Source: Salinispora mooreana (GTDB lineage Bacteria > Actinomycetota > Actinomycetes > Mycobacteriales > Micromonosporaceae). From it: a stretch of 64,000 nucleotides of DNA. Both the position numbers and the translations under genes were made by a program. Location: assembly GCF_000379065.1 (NCBI RefSeq), contig NZ_KB900614.1, positions 4,310,133 to 4,374,132 of the forward strand, read 5' to 3'. Below are positions 25,590-34,130 of this stretch, piece by piece (within the stretch, counting starts at the first letter, position 1; each line of letters starts with the position of its first letter). The notes below the pieces were generated by a model. It was not told the origin of the DNA. It worked only from the letters and a program-made list of their open reading frames with translations, and made no database searches.

Positions 25590-25650
25590 GACCTATTCAA
25601 CCGTCTTGTAGCTATTTATACGTATAGTTTCCGTATTGATGGAGTTGAAG
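25590..25650. other. AT-rich intergenic block
   Basis: Between radA and disA about 60 bp are markedly AT-rich (about 37% G+C by eye) in a roughly 70% G+C context. The block includes the perfect palindrome ATACGTAT within 'tttatacgtatag'. It holds no gene. It could be an Lsr2-type binding site, the upstream part of the disA promoter or an insertion scar. Confidence 0.4.
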
Positions 25651-25651
25651 G

Positions 25652-27097
25652 TTACTCCGCAGATGCCCGTGCGACGGCCTGGAGCGCGGCTCGGACATCG
25701 CTGACTTCGATCACCCGTAGCTGGTCGGCGCGGACGCCGGTGCTCTCGGGGCCGCAGCCCGGTGGCACGAGTGCGAGCCGGAAGCCGAGCCGGGTTGCCT
25801 CGGCCAACCGGCGCGGCACCGCCCCCACCCGCCGTACCTCACCGGTGAGTCCGACCTCTCCGATCGCCACCAGGTGCGGGGTGATCGCGAGGTTGAGCCC
25901 GCCGGAGGCGACCGCCAGGGCGACCGCCAGGTCGGCGGCGGGCTCGACGACCCGGATGCCGCCAACAGTGGCCGCGAAGACCTCCCGATCGTGCAGGGTC
26001 AGCCGCTCGGTACGCCGTTGGAGCACCGCCAGGACCATCGCGAGTCGGGCTGAGTCGAGCCCGGAGACCGTCCGTCGGGGCGATCCGGCCACCGTCGCTC
26101 CGATCAGCGCCTGCACCTCGGTGACCAGAGCACGCCGCCCCTCCATCGCCACCGTGACGCAGGTGCCGGGAACTGGCTCCGAGTAGCGGGTGAGAAAGAG
26201 CCCGGACGGGTCGGCAAGGCTGCTGATGCCGCCCTCGTGCATCTCGAAGCAGCCGACCTCGTCGGCCGCACCGAACCGGTTCTTCACCCCCCGCACCAGG
26301 CGCAGGGACGAGTGCTTGTCCCCTTCGAAGTGCAGCACCACGTCAACGAGGTGTTCCAGCACCCGTGGGCCGGCCACCTGACCGTCCTTGGTGACGTGTC
26401 CCACCAGCAGGGTCGCGATGCCCCGCTCCTTGGCGACCGCCACCAGGGCCGCGGTGACCGCGCGGACCTGGGTCACTCCACCGGGCACTCCTTCGGTGCC
26501 GGTGGTCGAGATCGTCTGCACCGAGTCCAGCACCAACAGCCCGGGCTTGACCGCGTCCAGGTGCCCGAGCACCGCGGCGAGGTCGCTCTCGGTCGCCAGA
26601 TAGAGCTGCTCGTGCAGGGTGCCCATCCGTTCGGCGCGCAACCGGACCTGGCTGACCGACTCCTCGCCACTGACCACGAGCGATGGGTTGGCGCCGCCGG
26701 CGGCCCACTGTTGCGCCACGTCGAGGAGCAGGGTCGACTTGCCGACCCCCGGCTCGCCGGCGAGCAACACCACCGCGCCCGGAACCAGGCCGCCGCCGAG
26801 CACCCGGTCGAGCTCACTGACGCCGGTCGGGCGGGCGCGCGCGGGCGCGGCGCTGATGGTGGCGATCGGCCGCGCGGGCTCGGCCGGCAGTCGGGAACTG
26901 ACCACCCGGCCGGAGACGGTCGGGCCGGTCAGCGTGCACTCGACGACCGATCCCCACTCGCCGCACTCCGGGCAGCGACCGACCCACTTCGGTGGCTGGT
27001 GGCCGCAGGCGTCGCACTCGTAGGCGGGGCGGGGCTCGCGGGCAGCACGGGTGCGGCCGCCGGTCGCGCCGGCGCGGGAGGATCGGGAGGTGGTCAC
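25652..27097 (-). CDS. radA: DNA repair protein RadA/Sms
   Basis: RadA is a RecA-related, hexameric branch-migration ATPase used in recombination. The 481-residue protein has the N-terminal zinc finger C-x2-C...C-x2-C ('YECDACGHQ...CPECGEWG'), Walker A GEPGVGKST, the RadA-specific KNRFG motif and a C-terminal Lon-like domain. The GTG at 27097 has TAACGT 6 nt upstream and no ribosome binding site. disA lies downstream on the same strand but with its own promoter. Confidence 0.96.
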   Translation of the reverse strand: MTTSRSSRAGATGGRTRAAREPRPAYECDACGHQPPKWVGRCPECGEWGSVVECTLTGPTVSGRVVSSRLPAEPARPIATISAAPARARPTGVSELDRVLGGGLVPGAVVLLAGEPGVGKSTLLLDVAQQWAAGGANPSLVVSGEESVSQVRLRAERMGTLHEQLYLATESDLAAVLGHLDAVKPGLLVLDSVQTISTTGTEGVPGGVTQVRAVTAALVAVAKERGIATLLVGHVTKDGQVAGPRVLEHLVDVVLHFEGDKHSSLRLVRGVKNRFGAADEVGCFEMHEGGISSLADPSGLFLTRYSEPVPGTCVTVAMEGRRALVTEVQALIGATVAGSPRRTVSGLDSARLAMVLAVLQRRTERLTLHDREVFAATVGGIRVVEPAADLAVALAVASGGLNLAITPHLVAIGEVGLTGEVRRVGAVPRRLAEATRLGFRLALVPPGCGPESTGVRADQLRVIEVSDVRAALQAVARASAE

Positions 27098-27103
27098 CCC
27101 AGG

Positions 27104-27109
27104 ACGTTA
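27104..27109 (-). promoter_or_regulatory. radA leaderless-type -10 (TAACGT)
   Basis: On the minus strand, TAACGT ends 6 nt before the GTG start of radA. Confidence 0.5.
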
Positions 27110-27125
27110 ACCGTCGCGTCGACGA

Positions 27126-27779
27126 TCAGTGCCCGGCACCACCCGCACCGCCGTGCCCGTCCTCCAGCTCCTCGAAGCCGGTGTGGCGCTCGATGATCGG
27201 CTCCGGGGGAGCGGCCGGGCTGAGCGGCACGGAGACCGGGGCCGCTGCCCGGATCGTGGTGCCACCGAAGTCGAAGGTGACGAAGACGGCCTCACCGACA
27301 CGCAGCGGGCTGTTCAGGCCGATCAGCCGCAGCACCGTTGATGCCTCCGAGTTGAGCTGCACGTAGCTCAGCGGTGGCACCGTGATCTGGGTCGGCGCGC
27401 TGGCGGGGGGCTCGGTCTCGGTGCGCGCCGTGGACGAGCCCTCCCCGAGCGGAGCGTGGGGGTCGCTCAGGACGATGTCCCGGGCGTCCTCGGCGGTGAC
27501 GGTCACCGTGACCGGATCCGGCGAGTCGTTGTAGAGGACCACGTCCAGGTTCGCGTCGTCGCCGGCCTGGTAACCGTCCACCCCCGGGTAGGCGATCAGC
27601 AGGCTACGAACGGCGAAATCGCCATTCTCACTCGCGACGTTGACGCCCTGAACCGACGGTACGGTTCCGGCGGTCTCGGCGACCTGGCCGGCGCTGCATC
27701 CGGAGAGCAGTAGCCCGCTCGTTGCCAACCCGGCCAGTAGCAGGGCCGACCGGCGGGAACCCCTGATCGAGCGCGTCAC
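27126..27779 (-). CDS. Lipoprotein of unknown function
   Basis: This 217-residue lipoprotein has the signal 'SALLLAGLATSGLLLSGC' with the lipobox Cys near residue 28. The mature domain is beta-rich ('ANLDVVLYNDSPDPVTVTV', 'VGEAVFVTFDFGG'), resembling copper-chaperone-like or Ig-like surface domains seen in actinobacteria. The tail is rich in Gly and His ('GHGGAGGAGH'). The start is the GTG at 27779, because AGGAGG (minus strand, 27791-27786) is 6 nt upstream; the frame is open far beyond it. The metal-like tail might bind copper, but this is speculative. Confidence 0.82.
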   Translation of the reverse strand: MTRSIRGSRRSALLLAGLATSGLLLSGCSAGQVAETAGTVPSVQGVNVASENGDFAVRSLLIAYPGVDGYQAGDDANLDVVLYNDSPDPVTVTVTAEDARDIVLSDPHAPLGEGSSTARTETEPPASAPTQITVPPLSYVQLNSEASTVLRLIGLNSPLRVGEAVFVTFDFGGTTIRAAAPVSVPLSPAAPPEPIIERHTGFEELEDGHGGAGGAGH

Positions 27780-27916
27780 GTCGGTCCTCCTCGTCATGAT
27801 CGGGCCCGGTCGTGCGCCGGACACGGCGGCCATGCCCGTGCAGACCGCGCTCCAGGGTAGTGGGGACTGATCCAGTTCCGCACGCCGACCCGGGGATGGC
27901 ACCGCTGTGGGGGCGT

Positions 27917-28849
27917 TCAGATCAACGGTTCGCTGGTCACGAGGAGGATTACATCGATGATTGCGATTATCAAGACCGCTCGGAAGGCGGTCACCGACCG
28001 GGTCTTGGCGCGTTTGGTGACGCGCTCGCCGCACCAGAGTAGCGGTGGTATCAGGACGGCGGCGGTCACCGTGGCCAGCCCAACCGGCGACGGTGGTCCG
28101 GGCGGCCCGAGGACCAGGGTGGCGGTCGCGGCGAGAAGGAGCCCGATGGCGGCGGTCCGGCTGCCGCCCGCGCCGAGCCGGTGGGGCAGCCCGCGGACCC
28201 CGGTGCGAGCGTCGTCGTCGAGGTCGGGCAGCACGTTCGCGAAGTGCGCGCCCGCGCCGAGCAGGGCCGCTGCGGTGACCAGCCAGACCGGCGGGGTTCC
28301 CGTGCCGGGCAGAGCCAGCACGACGAACGCCGGCACCGACCCGAAGGAGACCGCGTAGGGCAGGACCGACAGCGGTGAGGACTTCAGCGGCCAGTTGTAG
28401 AGCAGCGCGGAGATCAGCCCCGCCGTGGCCACGGCCGCGGCGGCCCGGTTCGTCGTCAGCGCGAGCACCGGGGTGGCGAGCGTGGCCGCGGCAGCGGCCA
28501 GAGCGGTCGTGCGACGGCTGACCAGGCCGGCGGCGACCGGCTTGTCGGGCCGCCCGACCACGGTGTCCCGCTTCGCGTCGAGCGCGTCGTTGGTCCAACC
28601 GACAGCGAGTTGGCTGGCGGCCACGGTGAGCACCACGGCGACCACTCCGGCCGGCGGGGCCCCGACGCCCCAGGCGAGCAGGCCGGCCACGGCGGTGACC
28701 GCGGCGGCTGGCTCGGGATGACTCGCCCGGAGCAGGGCCACCACCGGCCGGGCGCGGGTCGCTCTCGAGCCGGCACCGCCGGTTGCGAGTCCGGCTCGGT
28801 CCGGCCGAACCAGCACCCGCGCGACACGCCGTAGCACTGAGGAGGTCAT
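27917..28849 (-). CDS. UbiA-family prenyltransferase (AgqD-like)
   Basis: This integral membrane aromatic prenyltransferase of 310 residues has the first Asp-rich motif 'NDALDAKRD', a second one in 'NVLPDLDDDARTG', and about eight helices. UbiA enzymes transfer an isoprenoid diphosphate to an aromatic ring. It is divergent from a methyltransferase, a flavoenzyme and a type III PKS, the same gene set as the agq cluster of Actinoplanes that makes alkyl-O-dihydrogeranyl-methoxyhydroquinones; O-prenylation is therefore the expected reaction. The ATG at 28849 gives a short N-terminus; upstream codons appear non-coding. Confidence 0.88.
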   Translation of the reverse strand: MTSSVLRRVARVLVRPDRAGLATGGAGSRATRARPVVALLRASHPEPAAAVTAVAGLLAWGVGAPPAGVVAVVLTVAASQLAVGWTNDALDAKRDTVVGRPDKPVAAGLVSRRTTALAAAAATLATPVLALTTNRAAAAVATAGLISALLYNWPLKSSPLSVLPYAVSFGSVPAFVVLALPGTGTPPVWLVTAAALLGAGAHFANVLPDLDDDARTGVRGLPHRLGAGGSRTAAIGLLLAATATLVLGPPGPPSPVGLATVTAAVLIPPLLWCGERVTKRAKTRSVTAFRAVLIIAIIDVILLVTSEPLI

Positions 28850-28894
28850 GAGGGAAGTCTGGTCGTTACCGGGCAGTCGTGCCACGCTCGATCC

Positions 28895-29665
28895 ATGCCA
28901 GACGCGGGTCGCACCCTGCCGCGCAATGATCCGCGCCAGTACGACGACCTGGCCGGAGAGTGGTGGCGTCCGGATGGCGCGTTCGCCATGTTGCACTGGC
29001 TGGCCGAGTCCCGGGCGGCGTTGGTGCCGGCGGCGTCGCGTCCCGCCGCCCTCCTGGTCGACCTCGGCTGCGGTGCCGGGCTACTCGCCCCGCACGTCGC
29101 CGGCAAGGGCTATCGACATGTTGGGGTCGACCTCACCGCTTCGGCGCTGCGCCAGGCTGCCGAGCACGGTGTGACGGTGGTCAACGCCGACGCGACCGCC
29201 GTACCGCTAGCCTCCGGCTGCGCCGACGTGGTGGCCGCGGGCGAGCTGTTGGAGCATGTTCCCGACTGGCGAACGGTGGTGGCCGAGGCCTGCCGTCTAC
29301 TCCGCCCAGGAGGGTTGCTCGTCCTCGACACGCTCAATGACACCGCACTGAGCCGCCTGCTCGCCGTCCACATCGGCGAACGGCTGCCCACGGTCCCGCG
29401 GGGGATCCACGACCCACGGTTGTTCGTGGATGCTCGCGCGCTGGCCGCCGAATGTGCCCGGTACGGGGTTCACCTGCGGCTGCGCGGGATTCGACCGCAG
29501 CTTGCCCGGGTGCTCGGCTGGCTTGCCCGGCGGGCAGGGGGCGCGGGCGGGGTGCCCCCACGCATCGTGCCGACCTGGTCAACGGCGGTGCTCTACCAGG
29601 GCTGGGGTCGGCGTGAGGGCGATCAGCCGCGGACGGATGTATCTGAGGAGGGAACGGTCGCATGA
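28895..29665 (+). CDS. UbiG/UbiE-type SAM-dependent methyltransferase (AgqB-like)
   Basis: This 256-residue class I methyltransferase has motif I 'LLVDLGCGAGLLAPHV' (about residues 49-64), 'GVDLTASAL' and 'GELLEHVPDW'. It probably O-methylates the hydroxyquinol made from the type III PKS product. The ATG at 28895 lies 45 bp from the divergent UbiA gene. The next gene begins with an ATGA overlap at 29662, so the two are coupled. Confidence 0.88.
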   Translation: MPDAGRTLPRNDPRQYDDLAGEWWRPDGAFAMLHWLAESRAALVPAASRPAALLVDLGCGAGLLAPHVAGKGYRHVGVDLTASALRQAAEHGVTVVNADATAVPLASGCADVVAAGELLEHVPDWRTVVAEACRLLRPGGLLVLDTLNDTALSRLLAVHIGERLPTVPRGIHDPRLFVDARALAAECARYGVHLRLRGIRPQLARVLGWLARRAGGAGGVPPRIVPTWSTAVLYQGWGRREGDQPRTDVSEEGTVA

Positions 29666-30825
29666 CGCAGGCTGTGCAGGTGGCCCGCCGGTTGGCGCCG
29701 CGATTCGCCGCTCGGGCGGCCGACCACGACCGGGACGGCACCTTCCCGGTCGACGACTTCCGAGATCTTCGGGAGGCGGGTCTGTTCGGCCTGATGGTGC
29801 CGCGGGAGCTTGGCGGCCTGGGCGCCACCTTCGGGGAGTACGCGGCAGTCGCGACCGAGCTGGCCCGGGGAAACGGCGCGACCGCGCTGGTGTTCAACAT
29901 GCACGCCTCGGTCACCGGCGCGCTGGGCTCGGTGACCGAGGAACTGGCCGAGACGCTCGGCCTGCCGGATGAGGCGTTGGCGGCGCGGGACCGACTGCTG
30001 CGGGCGGCGGCGGAGGGCTCCTGGTACGCGGTGGCGATGAGCGAACGCGGGGCGGGGGCCCGGCTCTCGCGGCTCAGCACGGTGTACGAGCCGGTCGCCG
30101 GCGGCTGGCGGATCAAGGGGAGCAAGACCTTCTGCTCCGGTGCCGGTCACGCCGACGGATATCTGGTGGCCGCCCGTAGCGCGGCTGATCCCTCGGTGGT
30201 CTCCCAGTTTCTCGTGCCGGCGGGGGAAGGGCTGGCCGTGGAGGAGACCTGGGACTCGCTGGGCATGCGGTCCACCTCCTCGCACGACCTGCACCTGGAG
30301 GTGACAGCGCCGGCAGACCGGCTGCTCGGCGGGGTCGAGGGGCTGGCTCTGGTCGTCGCGCAGCTGATGCCGCACTGGCTGGTGGCGAGTTACGCCGCGG
30401 TCTACGTCGGGGTCGCGCGGGCCGCGATCGAAGCCGCGGCCGAGCACCTGAACGCCCGTGACCTCGGCGGTCTGCCGGCGGTCCGGGCCCGGCTCGGTCG
30501 TGCCGACGCAGCGGTGGCCGCGGCGGACCTGGTGGTGGCGGAGGCGGCCCGGCGGGTGGATGAGAAGCCGGGTGACGCCGAGACGAACCGCTGGGTCTGG
30601 CGGGCGAAGTTGCTGGCGGGCACCACCGCGGCCGACGTGGCGGCCTCGGTGCTGGAGGCGGCCGGTACCGCGGCCACTCGGCGGGGGCATCCGCTGGAGC
30701 GGCTCTACCGGGATGCGCGTTGCGGTTCGCTGCACCCCGCCACCTCCGACGTCTGCGCGGACTGGCTCGGCATCGCCGTGCTCGGTGGCGACCCGGACCG
30801 CGACGGGGTGGCCCCTCGTTGGTGA
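29662..30825 (+). CDS. Acyl-CoA dehydrogenase-like flavoenzyme (AgqC-like)
   Basis: This 387-residue protein has the three-domain acyl-CoA dehydrogenase fold: the N-terminal helical 'LREAGLFGLMVPRELGGLGA', the beta domain 'WYAVAMSERGAGAR...GSKTFCSGAGHADG', and the C-terminal helices. Similar proteins in polyketide clusters act as flavin-dependent hydroxylases or as prenyl-chain reductases. In this context it may hydroxylate the alkylresorcinol or saturate a geranyl double bond. It overlaps the methyltransferase gene by 4 bp and lies 34 bp before the PKS. Confidence 0.85.
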   Translation: MTQAVQVARRLAPRFAARAADHDRDGTFPVDDFRDLREAGLFGLMVPRELGGLGATFGEYAAVATELARGNGATALVFNMHASVTGALGSVTEELAETLGLPDEALAARDRLLRAAAEGSWYAVAMSERGAGARLSRLSTVYEPVAGGWRIKGSKTFCSGAGHADGYLVAARSAADPSVVSQFLVPAGEGLAVEETWDSLGMRSTSSHDLHLEVTAPADRLLGGVEGLALVVAQLMPHWLVASYAAVYVGVARAAIEAAAEHLNARDLGGLPAVRARLGRADAAVAAADLVVAEAARRVDEKPGDAETNRWVWRAKLLAGTTAADVAASVLEAAGTAATRRGHPLERLYRDARCGSLHPATSDVCADWLGIAVLGGDPDRDGVAPRW

Positions 30826-30859
30826 ACGTGCTGGGAGATCAGAACGAAGGGTGGGCATC

Positions 30860-32044
30860 ATGGCCGTGCCGGTGATCGCGGGGATCGGTACGGCGCATCC
30901 GCCGTCGGCCGACCAGGGTGAGCTGTGGGAGGGATTCTTCGCGCGGCACTTCTCCGGAACCACCCGGGCCCTGGCCCAACGGATCTTTGCCAACTCGGGA
31001 GTGAATCGCCGGCAGGCCGCGGTCAACCCGGTGCTGGAGGATGTCTCCGACTGGTCAACCGAGCGGCGGATGCGGCGCTATCAGGTGGAGGCGCTGCCGC
31101 TGGGCAAGGAGGCGGTGGGGCGGGCGCTCACCGCCGCCGGTCTGGCCGCCGGTGACATCGGGCTCTTCGTGGTCTGTTCCTGCACCGGCTACGCGACCCC
31201 GGGGCTGGACATTCTTCTCGCCCGGGATCTCGGCATGGCACCGGGCACGCAGCGGGTCTTCGTCGGTCACATGGGCTGCTATGCCGCGTTGCCGGGACTG
31301 GGCGTGGCGAGCGACTTCGTGACCGCCCGGGGTCGACCCGCCCTGCTGCTCTGCGCCGAGCTGACCAGCCTGCACATTCAGCCCTCCACCGCCCGGGTGG
31401 ACACCCAGCAGATCGTCTCGCACGCGCTCTTCTCCGACGCTGCGGTGGCCGCCGTGGTCGTGCCCGGTGGCGCCGGATACGCGATACGTGAGGTCGCCTC
31501 GGTGACCGACACCTCCACCGCCGATCACATGACCTGGGATGTCACCGATGTCGGGTTCCGGATGGGGCTGTCGCCGAAGGTGCCGCAGGTGCTCTCCACG
31601 CAGGTGCGGGCGTTGGTGGACGGCCTGCTCGCCCGATCCGGCACGCGCCGGTCGGAGGTGGACGGCTGGGCGGTACACCCCGGCGGTCCCCGCATTCTCA
31701 ACGTGGTGGAGCGGGAACTCGCCCTGCCCCCGGCCGCCCTGGCGGCGTCCCGGGAGACGCTGGCCGAGCACGGCAACTGTTCGTCGCCGACGGTGCTGTT
31801 GGTGCTGGACCGACTGCACCGGGCGGTCGCGCCGGCGGGACGGGTGGTGATGTTGGCCTTCGGCCCGGGCCTGACCCTGTATGCGGGCCTCCTCGAACGG
31901 TCAGCTGGCGAGGCGGGCCAGCTCGGGTGCGAAGTCGGCGGTGGAGCGGAGTTCGGGGAGCACCTTCCGCACCGTGCCGGAGCGGTCCACGAGCAGCGCG
32001 CTGACCACGTCGGCCCGGGGCGGCAGGCGGAGGAAGGCGCGTAA
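30860..32044 (+). CDS. Type III polyketide synthase (AgqA-like alkylresorcinol synthase)
   Basis: This chalcone-synthase-fold enzyme of 394 residues has catalytic Cys140 ('VGHMGCYAALPG'), His273 ('VHPGGPRIL') and Asn306 ('EHGNCSSPTV'), and the 'GFGPG'-type loop as 'LAFGPGLTLYAG'. It condenses an acyl starter with malonyl-CoA units into an alkylresorcinol-like product. Family members usually end shortly after the LTLYAGLL segment (residue 348). Here about 46 extra residues run on, antisense to the convergent gene, so the native stop seems lost. The ATG at 30860 is used; a GTG three codons earlier has no spaced ribosome binding site. Confidence 0.92.
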   Translation: MAVPVIAGIGTAHPPSADQGELWEGFFARHFSGTTRALAQRIFANSGVNRRQAAVNPVLEDVSDWSTERRMRRYQVEALPLGKEAVGRALTAAGLAAGDIGLFVVCSCTGYATPGLDILLARDLGMAPGTQRVFVGHMGCYAALPGLGVASDFVTARGRPALLLCAELTSLHIQPSTARVDTQQIVSHALFSDAAVAAVVVPGGAGYAIREVASVTDTSTADHMTWDVTDVGFRMGLSPKVPQVLSTQVRALVDGLLARSGTRRSEVDGWAVHPGGPRILNVVERELALPPAALAASRETLAEHGNCSSPTVLLVLDRLHRAVAPAGRVVMLAFGPGLTLYAGLLERSAGEAGQLGCEVGGGAEFGEHLPHRAGAVHEQRADHVGPGRQAEEGA

Positions 32045-32572
32045 CCCGTCGGCCGGGTCGTCGAGCGCACGAAGGGCGGGGGGCGACTCCCGTACGGCGG
32101 GGTCGGGGTTGATGGTGATCACGGTGACTCCGGGCGGCGCGACGGCGACCGTGTTGGCCACCTCGGCCGGGCAGGCGCACGCGTCGGTGAGGAGGATCAC
32201 GGCGGGCAGCAGACCCCGCAGCGGCACCGGCTTACCGTTGCCCACCAGGTCGAACGCGGGCATGGTCCGCCCGATCAGGTCGGCTGGTGGCGCGGAGGTG
32301 GCGGGGTGTGACGGGGTGGGGGCCGACTGGGCCCAGATGGTGGTGCTCAGCCCGGCCAGTACGGCGACCATGGCCACCAGGAGCGCCAGCAGCGCCGGCA
32401 CGAACGAACCGGACGGGGTCGGCCGGTGCAGTTCCCGGCGGACCTGTGCGGCCTCGGCCGAGAGCTCGGCGGCATTATCCGGTACGACCATCCGGCCCCA
32501 TTCGGGCGGTAGGTCCGGTAGGTCGGAGTCGTCGTCTTCGGCGGACCTGCCCATCGAACCCCCTGGATTCAT
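31901..32572 (-). CDS. Membrane-anchored thioredoxin-like protein
   Basis: This 223-residue protein has an acidic cytosolic N-terminus, one membrane helix (about 58-80), and an extracytoplasmic domain beginning 'LIGRTMPAFDLVG', which is a redoxin/AhpC-TSA-like opening. A Cys pair occurs in 'LLTDACACPAEV' (C-x-C), not a classic CxxC. It may be a redox or detoxification accessory, but no reaction can be assigned. Its last 144 bases overlap the 3' extension of the convergent type III PKS gene. Confidence 0.7.
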   Translation of the reverse strand: MNPGGSMGRSAEDDDSDLPDLPPEWGRMVVPDNAAELSAEAAQVRRELHRPTPSGSFVPALLALLVAMVAVLAGLSTTIWAQSAPTPSHPATSAPPADLIGRTMPAFDLVGNGKPVPLRGLLPAVILLTDACACPAEVANTVAVAPPGVTVITINPDPAVRESPPALRALDDPADGLRAFLRLPPRADVVSALLVDRSGTVRKVLPELRSTADFAPELARLAS

Positions 32573-32876
32573 GGCGAGCCTGCGGCGGGCTCTCGTTCAG
32601 CCTGCCGCACCGGGCCCGCTCCCACCAGGCATGGGCGAGTGCCCGCGGTGCGGGCTACCATGAGTCGAGCGCATCGCCTTGGATCCCGGGTTCCGTTACT
32701 CAGCCGTAACAGCATATTGCCGTTACGGAGCGTGTTCATTGTTTCGGTCTGGCTGTCTGTCAAGCTGAAGAAATCCCTCTCACAGGGCCTCTGAGCTGCG
32801 CCAACGGTCAGGGCAGCGGTGAGACACCGGTGTCTGAGCGTGTTACCCTAGACACAGCGAAAGGGGTTTCGAACCT
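32573..32876 (+). promoter_or_regulatory. carD upstream region: hairpin, perfect palindrome, -10
   Basis: This 304-bp gap contains a hairpin CCGTAAC/GTTACGG at 32704-32728, a perfect 14-bp palindrome AGACACCGGTGTCT at 32822-32835, and a TACCCT -10 at 32844-32849. The palindrome sits where the -35 element should be, and an AGACAC copy follows at 32850-32855. GAAAGGGG precedes the carD ATG. No gene is evident here. Confidence 0.5.
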
Positions 32877-33362
32877 ATGGTTTTCAGTGTCGGCGAGACC
32901 GTTGTTTACCCCCACCACGGGGCCGCACTCATCGAGGCAATCGAGACTCGGGTCATCAAGGGCGAGGAGAAGCAGTACCTCGTTCTCAGGGTCGCGCAGG
33001 GTGACCTCACGGTCCGGGTTCCTGCGGAGAATGCCGAGATCGTGGGTGTGCGCGAGGTGGTCGGCGAAGAGGGCCTCGGCAAGGTCTTTGACGTTCTCCG
33101 GGCTCCGCACACCGAGGAGCCGACCAACTGGTCACGGCGTTACAAGGCGAATCTTGAGAAGCTGGCCTCCGGTAATCCGCTGAAGGTGGCCGAGGTCGTC
33201 CGCGACCTGTGGCGTCGGGAGCGGGAGCGGGGGCTCTCCGCAGGCGAGAAGCGCATGCTCGCCAAGGCCCGTGACATTCTCGTCGGTGAGGTCGCACTAG
33301 CCGAGAAGAGCACCAAGGACGAGGCGGAGACGTTGCTCGACAAGGTGCTGACCGAAGCCTGA
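32877..33362 (+). CDS. carD: CarD-type RNA polymerase-binding regulator
   Basis: CarD binds the RNA polymerase beta subunit and stabilises open complexes at rRNA and other promoters. The 161-residue protein has the N-terminal Tudor-like RNAP-interaction domain ('FSVGETVVYPHHGAALIEAI') and a C-terminal helical DNA-binding domain ('GLSAGEKRMLAKARDILVGE'). The length and the ispD-ispF neighbours match the mycobacterial carD locus. Confidence 0.96.
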   Translation: MVFSVGETVVYPHHGAALIEAIETRVIKGEEKQYLVLRVAQGDLTVRVPAENAEIVGVREVVGEEGLGKVFDVLRAPHTEEPTNWSRRYKANLEKLASGNPLKVAEVVRDLWRRERERGLSAGEKRMLAKARDILVGEVALAEKSTKDEAETLLDKVLTEA

Positions 33363-33418
33363 TCCGCACCTGATCGTCGTACCCGATCTGCCATGAGGAA
33401 ATCACCGAGGACCGCGAC

Positions 33419-34114
33419 GTGACCGCGCAGCTTGATCCGCGCGGTGACGTCGCGGTCCTCGTGCCTGCGGCCGGTGCCGGCGTTCGGCTGGGCCCCGGCC
33501 GGCCGAAGGCCCTTCGGCTGCTGGGCGGGGAGCCGCTACTGGTACACGCGGTCCGACGGCTCGCCGCCGCCGCGTCGGTGCACACGGTGGTGGTGGCCGC
33601 CCCGGCAGCGGATCTTGTCGCTGTCCGCGAACTGCTGGCCCCGGTGGCACCGGTCATCGTGGTGCCGGGCGGCGCGCAACGGCAGGCCTCGGTCGCCGCG
33701 GCGCTCGCCGCGGTCCCCGCCGGCCCGGAGATCGTGCTGGTGCACGATGCGGCCCGAGCACTCACCCCGCCCGAGTTGGTCGAGTCGGTCGCCGCAGCGG
33801 TCCGCTCCGGTCACGACGCGGTGATTCCGGTGCTGCCGGTGGTCGACACCATCAAGGAGGTCGGTGTCGGCGAACGTGTCCTCGGCACGGTCGATCGCTC
33901 CGCCCTGCGGGCGGTGCAGACGCCGCAGGGGTTCCGGCGGGCGGTGCTGATCACCGCGCACGCCGCCGCTGGCGACCCGCTCACCGACGATGCCGGCCTG
34001 GTCGAGAAGCTCGGTGTGCCGGTGGTCTGCGTACCCGGCTCCGAATATGCCCTGAAGGTCACCCGTCCGTTCGACCTGGCGCTGGCCGAGCACCTGCTGG
34101 CGGTCGGCTGCTGA
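33419..34114 (+). CDS. ispD: 2-C-methyl-D-erythritol 4-phosphate cytidylyltransferase
   Basis: IspD couples MEP with CTP in the non-mevalonate isoprenoid pathway. The 231-residue protein has the nucleotide-binding 'LVPAAGAGVRLGPGRPKAL', 'VHDAARALTPP' and 'QTPQGFRRAVL'. The GTG at 33419 is in frame with a weak upstream site. ispF follows after 16 bp. Products feed IPP/DMAPP, needed for the UbiA prenylation nearby as well as for general metabolism. Confidence 0.96.
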   Translation: MTAQLDPRGDVAVLVPAAGAGVRLGPGRPKALRLLGGEPLLVHAVRRLAAAASVHTVVVAAPAADLVAVRELLAPVAPVIVVPGGAQRQASVAAALAAVPAGPEIVLVHDAARALTPPELVESVAAAVRSGHDAVIPVLPVVDTIKEVGVGERVLGTVDRSALRAVQTPQGFRRAVLITAHAAAGDPLTDDAGLVEKLGVPVVCVPGSEYALKVTRPFDLALAEHLLAVGC

Positions 34115-34118
34115 CGCG

Positions 34119-34124
34119 TACCCT
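34119..34124 (+). promoter_or_regulatory. ispF -10 candidate (TACCCT)
   Basis: TACCCT ends 6 nt before the GTG at 34131, which would make ispF independently and leaderlessly transcribed. Confidence 0.35.
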
Positions 34125-34130
34125 CGGATG

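Noticed and set aside
34128..34130. ATG as the ispF start
   Set aside because: It remains possible, but the adjacent GTG at 34131 fits the TACCCT spacing better.
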